Positions 37,358 to 46,534 of a DNA stretch of 50,406 nucleotides are shown piece after piece. Where the stretch lies: positions 1 to 50,406 of the forward strand of contig NZ_PDZG01000037.1 in NCBI RefSeq assembly GCF_002735645.1, written 5' to 3'. The notes below the pieces were generated by a model. It had not been told where the DNA came from, ran no database searches, and saw only the letters and a program-made list of their open reading frames with translations. The position numbers and the translations under genes were made by a program. How positions within the stretch are numbered: the stretch's first letter is position 1; the number at the start of each line of letters is the position of its first letter. Source of the stretch: Iodobacter sp. BJB302 (lineage in GTDB: Bacteria; Pseudomonadota; Gammaproteobacteria; Burkholderiales; Chitinibacteraceae).

Positions 37358-37858
37358 TTAATTCCCCTTGTTCGCCTTGCGATAATCCCAAGGCGGCAGG
37401 GGACGGGGATCTTGCCAAAGCCCTATTTTGGCCAGTCTGGCTTGCTGCTCTAAACTTTGGTAGCGCTCAAAATCGGCGCTACTTTGTTTTCCCTTGGCAA
37501 AGTGCTGGTAATGCCAGGCAAAGCCCGCCTTAATTTGTTCACTATTAATATCTGTACTTCCCTGATGCAAGACCACCACTTTGCGCTGATAACGATCGCT
37601 ATCCATTACCTGCGCCTGAACTCGCTTGCGATATACCCTGCTATCCAGATTACGCCTAGCCTCGTTGCCAAAGGGCTGGCTGTATTCGGGCGCATCAATA
37701 AAAGCCAGACGCAGCTGATGCTCCTGATTGTGATCATCGCGGATCACCAGCGAATCGCCGTCCTTTACCTTAATCACTACCCCATTGATTAAGAATTGAG
37801 TGGCCTCACCGGCTCTACAGGCTGTAAGCAAAAAAAACACTAAACACAATCTGAACAT
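37358..37858 (-). CDS. Thermonuclease-family secreted nuclease (SNase-like), probable lipoprotein
   Basis: A 166-residue protein beginning MFRLCLVFFLLTACRAGEA, a signal peptide ending in a lipobox-like LTAC. The SNase fold follows: VKDGDSLVIRDD (calcium-binding aspartates), RLAFIDAPEYSQPFGNEAR (arginine and aspartate), and DRYQRKVVVL, with GFAWHYQHF near the end. It probably cleaves nucleic acid in the periplasm or at the surface. The start at 37858 has AAGGTG six bases upstream; the frame to 37867 begins inside that site. It is convergent with lysA, seven bases apart. Confidence 0.88.
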   Translation of the reverse strand: MFRLCLVFFLLTACRAGEATQFLINGVVIKVKDGDSLVIRDDHNQEHQLRLAFIDAPEYSQPFGNEARRNLDSRVYRKRVQAQVMDSDRYQRKVVVLHQGSTDINSEQIKAGFAWHYQHFAKGKQSSADFERYQSLEQQARLAKIGLWQDPRPLPPWDYRKANKGN

Positions 37859-37910
37859 CGCCCACACCTTGCTTGCAAAGTTCTGTATAGCAGCTGTGTC
37901 GTTTAAAACT

Positions 37911-38741
37911 CTACTTCGCCCTGATCGCCCGCCACAACAAACGTGGCCAGTCTTGCCAAGTTAATACGGGCCGGTGACGGAACACATCAGGCTGTAATTT
38001 TAATTTCTCTAAAATCGCATCACCGCCCAGGATAGTCAGGCGGATCTCCAGCCCGATCCGGCCAGGTAAAATTTTGCCCAGCGGCGCGCCTGCGTGCAGC
38101 ATTTTCTGGCTGCGCCGCACCTGAAACGCCATTAAGCGCCGCCAATTGGCATCCACTTCCCCTGCAGCAATTTGCGCTTCACTCACCCCAAAACGTTCTA
38201 AATCAGCTTGTGGAAAATAAACACGGCCATTGGCCCAGTCTTTTTCAGCATCCTGCCAAAAATTAATCAGCTGTAAGGCGCTGCAAATACCGTCTGATAA
38301 AGCCAGATTTCGCGGCGTAGCCAGGCCAAAGATATACAACAAAATACGCCCGACCGGATTGGCTGAGCGGCGGCAGTAATACATCAGCTCACCAAAATCG
38401 GCAAAGCGATGCTTGGTTACATCTTGCGTAAACGCATCCAGCAGATCGTGATAAAGCTGAACAGGGATTTGGTACTGATGCGTGGCAAGCGCCAGCGCCT
38501 GATAGCGCGCCGTCACGGGTGTTTTCCCTGCAGCAATCAAATCTAATTCGGCACGGCACTGCCCCAGCGCACTGATACGCTCTTCAGGCGTGGCATCGCC
38601 CTCATCGGCCAAATCATCGGCATGACGGGCAAAGTGATAAACAGCCGCAACGGCCTTACGATATTTGCGGGGCAAAACCAAAGACGCAACAGGAAAATTC
38701 TCATAATGCCCAACGGCTTGTTCTGATGTGATGGCAACCAT
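37911..38741 (-). CDS. hpnC: Squalene/phytoene synthase family protein, HpnC-like
   Basis: A 276-residue trans-isoprenyl head-to-head synthase. HYENFPVASLVLPRKYRKAV at the N-terminus is characteristic of HpnC, which with HpnD and HpnE makes squalene for hopanoids. The two aspartate-rich motifs are DDLAD (residues 42-46) and QDAEKDW (163-169), both intact. No hpnD, hpnE or shc is nearby, so the gene stands apart from a hopanoid cluster. A related carotenoid or unknown isoprenoid role is possible. The symbol rests on the N-terminal pattern. Confidence 0.82.
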   Translation of the reverse strand: MVAITSEQAVGHYENFPVASLVLPRKYRKAVAAVYHFARHADDLADEGDATPEERISALGQCRAELDLIAAGKTPVTARYQALALATHQYQIPVQLYHDLLDAFTQDVTKHRFADFGELMYYCRRSANPVGRILLYIFGLATPRNLALSDGICSALQLINFWQDAEKDWANGRVYFPQADLERFGVSEAQIAAGEVDANWRRLMAFQVRRSQKMLHAGAPLGKILPGRIGLEIRLTILGGDAILEKLKLQPDVFRHRPVLTWQDWPRLLWRAIRAK

Positions 38742-38779
38742 AAGCTGAACCTAATCTGACACGAAAAACACACAGGGCG

Positions 38780-38788
38780 TGCTATATT
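38780..38788 (+). promoter_or_regulatory. Extended -10 promoter element of the comEA-like gene
   Basis: TGC-TATATT is an extended -10 motif about 63 bases before the start codon. No good -35 at 17 bases is present, which is common for extended -10 promoters. Confidence 0.35.
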
Positions 38789-38850
38789 AAAGCTGCACTG
38801 CCTCGCCGAGGCACTGAGCCCGTCTGTTTATCTTAAATAAAGGGAATCTC

Positions 38851-39201
38851 ATGAAGAAATGGCTAATCGCATTACTCGGTGCATTTGCACTGCACGGTAT
38901 GACGCTTGCTGCGGTAGATATTAACACTGCCAGCCAGGAACAACTGGAAGCGGTGAATGGTTTTGGCCCTGCCAAAGCAAAAGCAATTATTGAATACCGC
39001 AGCAAAAATGGCCCCTTTAAGAGCGCTGAAGACCTTAAAAAAGTACCCGGCATTAAAGATGGTGTTTACAACAAAGTAAAAGGCGAGATTTCTGTTGGCG
39101 GTAAAGCAGCAGCTACAGCAGCCCCGGCCAAGGCCGAAAAACCTGCCGCTGCAGCGGCATCTAAAGCAGCCATGAAAGCCAGTCAGCCAGCTAAAAAATA
39201 A
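38851..39201 (+). CDS. ComEA-like helix-hairpin-helix DNA-binding protein
   Basis: A 116-residue exported protein with a signal peptide (residues 1-20, MTLAA-VD). Two helix-hairpin-helix units follow: INTASQEQLEAVNGFGPAKA and EDLKKVPGIKDGVYNKVKGE. Proteins of this type bind incoming DNA in the periplasm during natural transformation (ComEA/ComE1 of Neisseriales). The last 35 residues form a low-complexity tail of alanine, lysine and proline. Gene stands alone with a promoter-like motif and a terminator. Confidence 0.88.
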   Translation: MKKWLIALLGAFALHGMTLAAVDINTASQEQLEAVNGFGPAKAKAIIEYRSKNGPFKSAEDLKKVPGIKDGVYNKVKGEISVGGKAAATAAPAKAEKPAAAAASKAAMKASQPAKK

Positions 39202-39217
39202 GCTCACAATTCAGTAC

Positions 39218-39243
39218 AAAAGGCACCGCTGGTGCCTTTTTTT
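39218..39243 (+). terminator. Intrinsic terminator after the comEA-like gene
   Basis: AAAAGGCACC-GCT-GGTGCCTTTT followed by TTT forms a 7-10 bp hairpin 17 bases past the stop. Confidence 0.85.
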
Positions 39244-39316
39244 ATGCCTGCCCCGCATCCCCTTTAAAATTTACTTTGGCCAGCCCGCATTATTTGCTTG
39301 AACCAGAGCGCCCCCC

Positions 39317-40450
39317 ATGAAATGCTCTGATATCTTTCGCACCAAAGTAATGACGCATATGACTGATAGCCGCACTTGGGTTGCCCGTGCTATTCGCACG
39401 ATTGAAGCCGATTTTAACCGCTCTGCAGATACCCATTTAATCCCGCTCGATTTACCGGGCTTTCCTAGCATCGATTTCTATTTAAAAGATGAATCCAGCC
39501 ATCCAACGGGCAGTTTAAAGCATCGCTTAGCCCGCTCATTATTTTTATATGCCCTTGCTAATGGCTGGATCCATGCCAAAAGCACGGTCATTGAAGCATC
39601 CAGCGGCTCAACCGCAATTTCAGAAGCATACTTTGCACGGCTATTAGGCCTGCCCTTTATTGCGGTTATGCCTGCCTCCACCAGCCCCGAAAAAATTGCA
39701 GCTATTACTTTTTATGGCGGGCGCTGTCATCTGGTTGATGATCCAACCACCTTACACAGTGAATCGCTCCGGCTTGCCGCAGAAACCGGCGGCCACTTTA
39801 TGGATCAGTTTACTTACGCAGAGCGCGCCACCGATTGGCGGGCCAATAACAATATTGCCGAATCTATTTTTGCTCAGATGGCATTAGAGCCCCATCCGAT
39901 TCCGCAATGGATTGTTGCCAGCTGTGGCACGGGCGGCACATCCGCCACCCTTGGGCGCTATGTGCGTTATCGCCAACACAGCACCAAAATTGCCTGTGTG
40001 GACCCGGATAACTCGGTATTTTTTGATGCCTTTTGCAGCAAGGACCGCAGCTTAAGCCTGCATTGCGGTTCTTTAATTGAAGGCATTGGCCGCCCTAAAG
40101 TTGAAGCGTCTTTTCTCCCTTCTGTGATAGACAGCATGATTCAAGTGCCCGATGCGCTGTCTATTGCCGCAACACGCTGGCTGTCAGAAAAACTAGGCCG
40201 CAGAGTGGGCGGCTCCACGGGCTGTAATTTATCAGGCGTGCTGGCTCTGGCTTTAGAAATGAAAGCTGCAGGACAAAGCGGCAGCATAGTGACCCTGCTT
40301 TGCGACAGTGGCGAGCGCTACGCGCATTCTTATTACAACGATGCGTGGCTGGCAGAACGGGGGATTGATATTCAGCCCTGGCTGGAGCAGCTCAAAGCGA
40401 TTACCGAACAAGGTGAAACGCTGAATTTACGGCGGGCAGATCAGAGCTAG
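39317..40450 (+). CDS. PLP-dependent cysteine synthase-fold enzyme (cysteine desulfhydrase Cds1-like)
   Basis: A 377-residue fold type II PLP enzyme. The PLP lysine is K68 in [13 protein letters not shown], the substrate loop is [17 protein letters not shown], and the phosphate-binding glycine loop is [16 protein letters not shown]-terminal extension beyond residue 330 is richer in charged residues than in CysK. The sequence resembles a side branch of the cysteine synthase family that includes L-cysteine desulfhydrases. The actual substrate is not certain. Starts at 39350 or 39359 (MTDSRTW) are possible; none has a clear ribosome site. Confidence 0.78.
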   Translation: MKCSDIFRTKVMTHMTDSRTWVARAIRTIEADFNRSADTHLIPLDLPGFPSIDFYLKDESSHPTGSLKHRLARSLFLYALANGWIHAKSTVIEASSGSTAISEAYFARLLGLPFIAVMPASTSPEKIAAITFYGGRCHLVDDPTTLHSESLRLAAETGGHFMDQFTYAERATDWRANNNIAESIFAQMALEPHPIPQWIVASCGTGGTSATLGRYVRYRQHSTKIACVDPDNSVFFDAFCSKDRSLSLHCGSLIEGIGRPKVEASFLPSVIDSMIQVPDALSIAATRWLSEKLGRRVGGSTGCNLSGVLALALEMKAAGQSGSIVTLLCDSGERYAHSYYNDAWLAERGIDIQPWLEQLKAITEQGETLNLRRADQS

Positions 40451-40458
40451 GGCATATG

Positions 40459-40637
40459 TATCTACACAAGTCAGCGCACTTCCCCCCTTTGTAAAAAGGG
40501 GGGCTGATTTGCAGTTGGTGTTGGGCTGAAATTAGCCAAAAACCAAAGGCAAATCCCTCTCGCCCCCCCCTTCAGCCCCCTTTGACAAAGGGGGAGACTG
40601 CAGCACTGAAGTACTGTCATCAATTTGTGTAGATACC
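40459..40637. repeat. MITE-like palindromic element, about 179 bp
   Basis: The ends carry inverted repeats TATCTACACAA (40459-40469) and TTGTGTAGATA (40625-40635), flanked by the direct repeat TATG (40455-40458 and 40638-40641). Inside, CCCCCCTTT-GTAA-AAAGGGGGG (40482-40503) and CCCCCTTT-GAC-AAAGGGGG (40576-40594) mirror each other. The centre pairs GATTTGC/GCAAATC, TTGGT/ACCAA and GGCT/AGCC, so the whole unit can fold as one long imperfect hairpin. It has no coding capacity. Known non-autonomous elements look like this; the parent transposase is not in the window. Confidence 0.7.
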
Positions 40638-40708
40638 TATGGTGCGAGGGTGGCTCTGACGAGTGTTGTGTGGCGCACTGATTGCTGTTTTTTTTCATCA
40701 GAGCATGT

Positions 40709-40759
40709 CGGGTTACGCCGATTTATCCGCGCAAACCCGCGAATAAACCGTCTAACCCG
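40709..40759. repeat. Imperfect inverted repeat downstream of the P4H-like gene
   Basis: CGGGTTA (40709-40715) and TAACCCG (40753-40759) enclose further pairing (GATTTATCCGCG against CGCGAATAAACC), giving a hairpin of about 20 bp with a few mismatches. No T-run follows. It may be a small mobile repeat or a message-end structure for the minus-strand gene at 40767. The rest of 40638-40766 shows nothing else recognisable. Confidence 0.45.
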
Positions 40760-40766
40760 GCCTGCA

Positions 40767-41615
40767 TCAACCAAACCGCCCCTGGCGCATCCATTTAGTG
40801 GCAATCCACTTTTCGCCCTTTCTGACCGGATTACCGCCGTGTAAAGTCAGTGGGTCGGTCTGGCTTTGGCTATTACAGTATTCAAAATAAACGGCCGAGC
40901 CTTTTTTAGGCGCAACAGCAAGCCCCAGCTCAGGGAAAATCGTTTCACCGCCTTCATCCACATCATTTAAATACATCACAAGAGTGGATACACGCTGGCC
41001 GCCATTTTTTAAATGCACCTGGCTGCCTTTATCGGCAACAGGGAAATAATCAAAGTGCGGCTTATATTCGCCGCCGATTTTGTAATTTAAAATTTGCATG
41101 CCTTCGCCGTTTTCAATCGGCCAGTGCATGACTTCAGCAATGCGGCGATCCAGCCGGGCAATAAACTCATTTTCATTCACCGTAAAAAAAGTACCGTAGC
41201 TGCTGCGATCATCGATCACCTCTTCAGCCCCGGTTTGCGGATCAACAATCGTCGAGCGCTTTAATTTGCTCTTGGATAAGCGCACCAGCTCATCGCATTC
41301 ATCCAGCGATAAAACATCATCCAGAATCGCCACAACCGGCTTATTCACTCTGGCACTGACCCGGACGACACGGTCATGTGTTTGAATCACCCCGCCTTCC
41401 ATCGGAAAGCGGGGGCGCTCAGGCACATAAGCTGCGGCAGGCACCGGTGCTGTCGCTTGCGCTGACAAATTAGAAAAATGAAAAACAATTGCATTGGCAA
41501 AAATCGGGTCAAAACCTTTTCCTGCCATCACCTCGACCAGTGATTGTGGTACGCAGCCCCTCGCCAGATTTTCAACAATCCAATTTTGCCAGTCTGCTGT
41601 AATTTCAGTATTCAT
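40767..41615 (-). CDS. 2OG-Fe(II) oxygenase, prolyl 4-hydroxylase-like
   Basis: A 282-residue protein. The C-terminal half (about residues 95-280) is a P4Hc double-stranded beta-helix domain with iron ligands H187 and D189 (PHFDYF), the distal histidine H259 (LTLHGG) and the 2-oxoglutarate-binding lysine K269 (GEKWIATKW). The first 80 residues form a separate alpha-helical region without recognised motifs. Such enzymes hydroxylate prolines in proteins, though bacterial targets vary. GAGGA lies seven bases before the ATG. It stands alone, and the 336 bases upstream hold no gene. Confidence 0.9.
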   Translation of the reverse strand: MNTEITADWQNWIVENLARGCVPQSLVEVMAGKGFDPIFANAIVFHFSNLSAQATAPVPAAAYVPERPRFPMEGGVIQTHDRVVRVSARVNKPVVAILDDVLSLDECDELVRLSKSKLKRSTIVDPQTGAEEVIDDRSSYGTFFTVNENEFIARLDRRIAEVMHWPIENGEGMQILNYKIGGEYKPHFDYFPVADKGSQVHLKNGGQRVSTLVMYLNDVDEGGETIFPELGLAVAPKKGSAVYFEYCNSQSQTDPLTLHGGNPVRKGEKWIATKWMRQGRFG

Positions 41616-43322
<1,707 letters not shown>

Positions 43323-43333
43323 AATCCAATCTT

Positions 43334-43359
43334 AACGGGCGCCACAAGCGCCCGTTTTT
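43334..43359 (+). terminator. Intrinsic terminator after purB
   Basis: ACGGGCGC-CACAA-GCGCCCGT (43335-43355) is a perfect 8-bp stem followed by TTTTC. Confidence 0.85.
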
Positions 43360-43411
43360 CTGCCAAGCTTGCATCTGAAACGCCTTTTTGATGCGTGAGG
43401 CACGATATTGA

Positions 43412-44869
43412 ATGTCGGAGACAATGGTGAAACGTAAAGTATTACTGGGTAGTGCAATCACAGCCGCCATCCTGTCCACAGCCTATATTGGCGGTGCCTA
43501 TGTAGCTGGAAAAGCCGCTGAAAAAACACTGCAAAAGCAGCATGAATGGCTAAGCAGCCTGCCCTACTTTATTGTAAAAAATCGTGAATATCAGCCTGGC
43601 TGGTTTAGCTCAAACGAAAAAACCACGCTATTGCTTAACCCTGAGCTTTATCGCTTTTTTATTGAGCGTGCAGGCACTGAGCTGCCTAAATTTGAAGTGA
43701 CTTATACCCAGCATATTAAGCACGGCCCCTTCCCACTGCTAAGCAGCTTTAATCTGCGCCCATATAAAGCAGTGGTTGAATCTGAATTCGTTTTCTCGCC
43801 GGAAACACAAAAGTTTTTAACCCAATTCTTTGGCACACAAAAACCGATTCATATTGAAAACAGAATTGGCTTTAATGACGATGGCGTTATATCTGTAAAA
43901 GTACCGAGCTTTGATTATGAAGAAGCTATTTCTGGCGTAAAAGCCAAATGGAAAGGCTTTGATGCCACACTTAATTACGGTGGTGATTTCAACAGCGTAA
44001 AACTCATTGCCAATGCCCCTGGTTTATCCGGGGAGGCCAAGGGCAAGCTCTCCTTTGCCTTTCATGATTTAACCTTTGGCTTTGATCATGTGCGTGGTAA
44101 AACCGGCGTGATGCTGGGTACAACCAATGCCAATCTGGCAGGTTTTGATATGCAGCTATCGGAAGACACCCCGATTAAGCTTAAATTAGAAAACCTGAAG
44201 TACGCTGGCAATATTGCAGAAGAAGGCGAGTTTATTAACGGCGGCGCCAATATCAACCTTGCCCGCTTAATCCTCGACGATCAGCCTTATGGTCCTGCCG
44301 AGCTGCAAGCCACTGCCAGCCATTTACACGGCCCGACGCTTGCAAAGCTGGCGGATGAATTTACTGCCCTCCAGAAAAAACAACTGAAGCGCGATGAGTT
44401 CTCAGCCGAGCTGGTTAAGCTGGTTAAAACCCACGGTATGCCGCTGCTGACGCACGACCCGCTGCTGGCTATTAAAAAGTTTGACGTTAAACTGCCTGAC
44501 GGCTCAATCCGCTTTACCACCGAAGTAGGCCTCAAAGGCTTTAAGCCTGAAGACTTGGATAAACCAGTCGAATTTGTAAGTAAGCTTCACGCCAGAGCCG
44601 ATTTCTCTGTACCACGCAAAGTGATCGAAACCATGGTGATGTGGCAAGCCCGCAATATGTTCGGTGGCCCGGATAGCGGCGTAGCAGCAGACGATCTAGA
44701 TTATCTGGCAGGGCAATTTGTAGAAGGCCAAATCAATAAGCTGACCGATCAAAACCTGATCCGCAGCGAAAACGGCCTGCTCTCTGCCAAAGCTTCGCTG
44801 GAAAAAGGCGCTTTCACGCTCAATGGCATCAATGTACCGCTGCCCTGGCAACAGCCTGCAGTAGAGTAG
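43412..44869 (+). CDS. DUF945 (YdgA-like) family protein
   Basis: A 485-residue protein with an N-terminal signal anchor (about residues 7-30), then a long periplasmic beta-rich domain. The pattern LPYFIVKNREYQPGWFSSNE near residues 50-70 and THIKHGPF-like YTQHIKHGPFPLLSSF are characteristic of YdgA/DUF945 proteins, which are large repeats of beta strands in the periplasm. E. coli YdgA function is not settled. ATG at 43412 or 43424 (MVKRKV) could be the start; GGAG lies too close to the second. A strong terminator follows. Confidence 0.85.
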   Translation: MSETMVKRKVLLGSAITAAILSTAYIGGAYVAGKAAEKTLQKQHEWLSSLPYFIVKNREYQPGWFSSNEKTTLLLNPELYRFFIERAGTELPKFEVTYTQHIKHGPFPLLSSFNLRPYKAVVESEFVFSPETQKFLTQFFGTQKPIHIENRIGFNDDGVISVKVPSFDYEEAISGVKAKWKGFDATLNYGGDFNSVKLIANAPGLSGEAKGKLSFAFHDLTFGFDHVRGKTGVMLGTTNANLAGFDMQLSEDTPIKLKLENLKYAGNIAEEGEFINGGANINLARLILDDQPYGPAELQATASHLHGPTLAKLADEFTALQKKQLKRDEFSAELVKLVKTHGMPLLTHDPLLAIKKFDVKLPDGSIRFTTEVGLKGFKPEDLDKPVEFVSKLHARADFSVPRKVIETMVMWQARNMFGGPDSGVAADDLDYLAGQFVEGQINKLTDQNLIRSENGLLSAKASLEKGAFTLNGINVPLPWQQPAVE

Positions 44870-44894
44870 TAAGCGTTATTGACGCCTGCTATCA

Positions 44895-44931
44895 AAAATG
44901 CCTCAGTTCAAAAAAACTGAGGCATTTTTTT
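44895..44931 (+). terminator. Intrinsic terminator after the DUF945 gene
   Basis: AAAAATGCCTCAGTT and AACTGAGGCATTTTTT form a stem of more than 11 bp with A/T flanks, 25 bases past the stop. It can serve both strands, including the end of the minus-strand gene at 44963. Confidence 0.9.
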
Positions 44932-44962
44932 ATTTCAGCGCAACCGCCATATTGGCAGCGAA

Positions 44963-45301
44963 TCAAGCCGTAAAAAAGAACACCTGCTCGATCAACCCCT
45001 GTGCGCAGTGATACACCACAATCACCGACTCTGGCTGCTCACCACGCCCGTGCACCCACTCGTGATCTACCACCTTATTGCCCGACACCATGCGCTGGCT
45101 TACCTCCGCCCGCTGCTGCGGATTGGCGAATGAAGATGCCGCATAGCGCGCACGAAACTGCTCTAATCCCTGCACACTAGGAGCAGTGGCCGGCAAATGC
45201 CAAACCTGCACATCAGGGCTATAGCAGGCACAAAAAGCATCCAAATCCTTCGCGTTGTAGGCTTCCAACTGATCCTGAGCAAGCTGAGCAGGGCTTCGCA
45301 T
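44963..45301 (-). CDS. SnoaL-like / NTF2-fold protein
   Basis: A 112-residue single-domain protein of the NTF2-like superfamily. The opening LAQDQLEAYNAKDLDAFCAC with YSPDVQVW and the later GNKVVDHEWVHGR and VIVVYHCAQGLIEQVFFF fit the cone-shaped alpha+beta fold of SnoaL/ketosteroid-isomerase-like proteins. Many members are small enzymes or binding proteins; no specific activity can be assigned. It is the last gene of ordinary composition before the AT-rich accessory region. Confidence 0.78.
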   Translation of the reverse strand: MRSPAQLAQDQLEAYNAKDLDAFCACYSPDVQVWHLPATAPSVQGLEQFRARYAASSFANPQQRAEVSQRMVSGNKVVDHEWVHGRGEQPESVIVVYHCAQGLIEQVFFFTA

Positions 45302-45630
45302 CGTTTCTCCATGAGGGGTTTGCAGGTAAAACTTCTTGGCTTAGGGCAACTGCTTGCACGGGCTAATTGAAACCTATTACCCCCCACAAATACCACTACG
45401 CCAGCGGCGTCTGAACTCGAACGGCTGAGCTTAAAAAACACAATCATAACAACTCTAATTTGCAAGTTAAATGCGAAATTTAGTCAAATAGCATAATGAA
45501 CTGCCACACCCTGTCAGTACCCTATGCTTAAATACCCAAATGAAATAAGCCATAAGCATGGCGCATATACCGAAAGCTGTGTAACATCGCGGCGCTAAAT
45601 AATTAAAAATAAATAAAGCATACCCAAACA
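45302..45630. other. Intergenic region at the border of the accessory block
   Basis: No gene is visible in these 329 bases. AT content rises sharply from about 45430 onward. Two copies of ATACCCAA (45532-45539 and 45620-45627) lie here and a third lies before the next downstream gene (46511-46518). A loose dyad ATGCTTA/TAAGCAT spans 45524-45559. The region should contain the divergent promoters for the SnoaL-like and WYL genes, but I could not fix them. Confidence 0.5.
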
Positions 45631-46500
45631 ATGAAAGTAACAGAGCACGACACACTTGCATTTAGAATTGCTGCAATTTTATTAAAATTAAACCAAGGTG
45701 AAACATTTAGCAGGCAAGACTTAGCCAATGAATTTAATGTCAGCGAGCGTACCATTTATCGCGATTTAAATCGCCTAGGTGGAATTGTAAATCGCCTAAA
45801 AGATGACCGCTATCAACTTGCGGCAGAATACAAAGGCAAATTTACCAGCAAAGATTTAAACAGCTTTGCCAAATTAATGGGCGTAGAAAATCTATTCCCA
45901 AATACCAGCCAACGTTTTCTCACCGCACTGCTCGATACCCTGGCGCAAAGCAGCATCTTGGTTAAAGGCCATCAATACGAGCAATCTAATGACCAGCATT
46001 TCAATCAATTAGATCAAGCCATACGCCAAAAATCGCTCTGCCATTTGCAATACGCTGGCAAAGCCAGAACCCTTGCGCCCTATCGCCTCGTAAATAGCAA
46101 AGGCATTTGGTATTTAGCCGCCAGCGAAAATCAGCAGCTAAAAACATTTACCCTCAGCAAAATCAGCCAACTACACATCAGCACAGAAACATTCACTCCG
46201 CAAAAAGACATCCAGCAAGAAATAGAATTAAGTGATGATATTTGGTATAGCCAAGAAAAAACCGAAGTCTTACTCACCGTCGCCCCACAAGCCGCCTACT
46301 ACTTCCTGCGCCGCAAACTATTGCCAGAGCAAGAAATAGTCAAAGAAATGGAAACCGGCGGCCTTATCATCAGCAGCCAAATCGGCCATAGCCAACAAAT
46401 CTTGCCACTGATCCGCTATTGGATCCCACACCTAAAAATAGTAACGCCTACTTGGCTTCACCAAAAACTAGTCAATGAACTTTTACAGTACCCGCTGTAA
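45631..46500 (+). CDS. WYL-domain helix-turn-helix transcriptional regulator
   Basis: A 289-residue DNA-binding protein. The winged helix-turn-helix is at about residues 10-62 (FSRQDLANEFNVSERTIYRD). The WYL domain spans about 125-190 with the motif Trp-Tyr-Leu at residues 160-162 in GIWYLAA, and a WCX-like C-terminal part covers 200-289. WYL domains sense nucleic acid or nucleotide ligands and often control phage-defence and stress genes (for example BrxR, CapW). It opens the AT-rich block and is followed by a gene 34 bases away. No clear ribosome site precedes the ATG. A decayed copy of its 3' end lies at 47456-47743. Confidence 0.88.
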   Translation: MKVTEHDTLAFRIAAILLKLNQGETFSRQDLANEFNVSERTIYRDLNRLGGIVNRLKDDRYQLAAEYKGKFTSKDLNSFAKLMGVENLFPNTSQRFLTALLDTLAQSSILVKGHQYEQSNDQHFNQLDQAIRQKSLCHLQYAGKARTLAPYRLVNSKGIWYLAASENQQLKTFTLSKISQLHISTETFTPQKDIQQEIELSDDIWYSQEKTEVLLTVAPQAAYYFLRRKLLPEQEIVKEMETGGLIISSQIGHSQQILPLIRYWIPHLKIVTPTWLHQKLVNELLQYPL

Positions 46501-46534
46501 ATAAATCGAAATACCCAATTTAAAGGAACCCCCA

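Noticed and set aside
45524-45559. Dyad ATGCTTA/TAAGCAT before the WYL gene as an operator
   Set aside because: Seven-base arms 22 bases apart are expected by chance in AT-rich DNA; mentioned in the region note but not called as a site.
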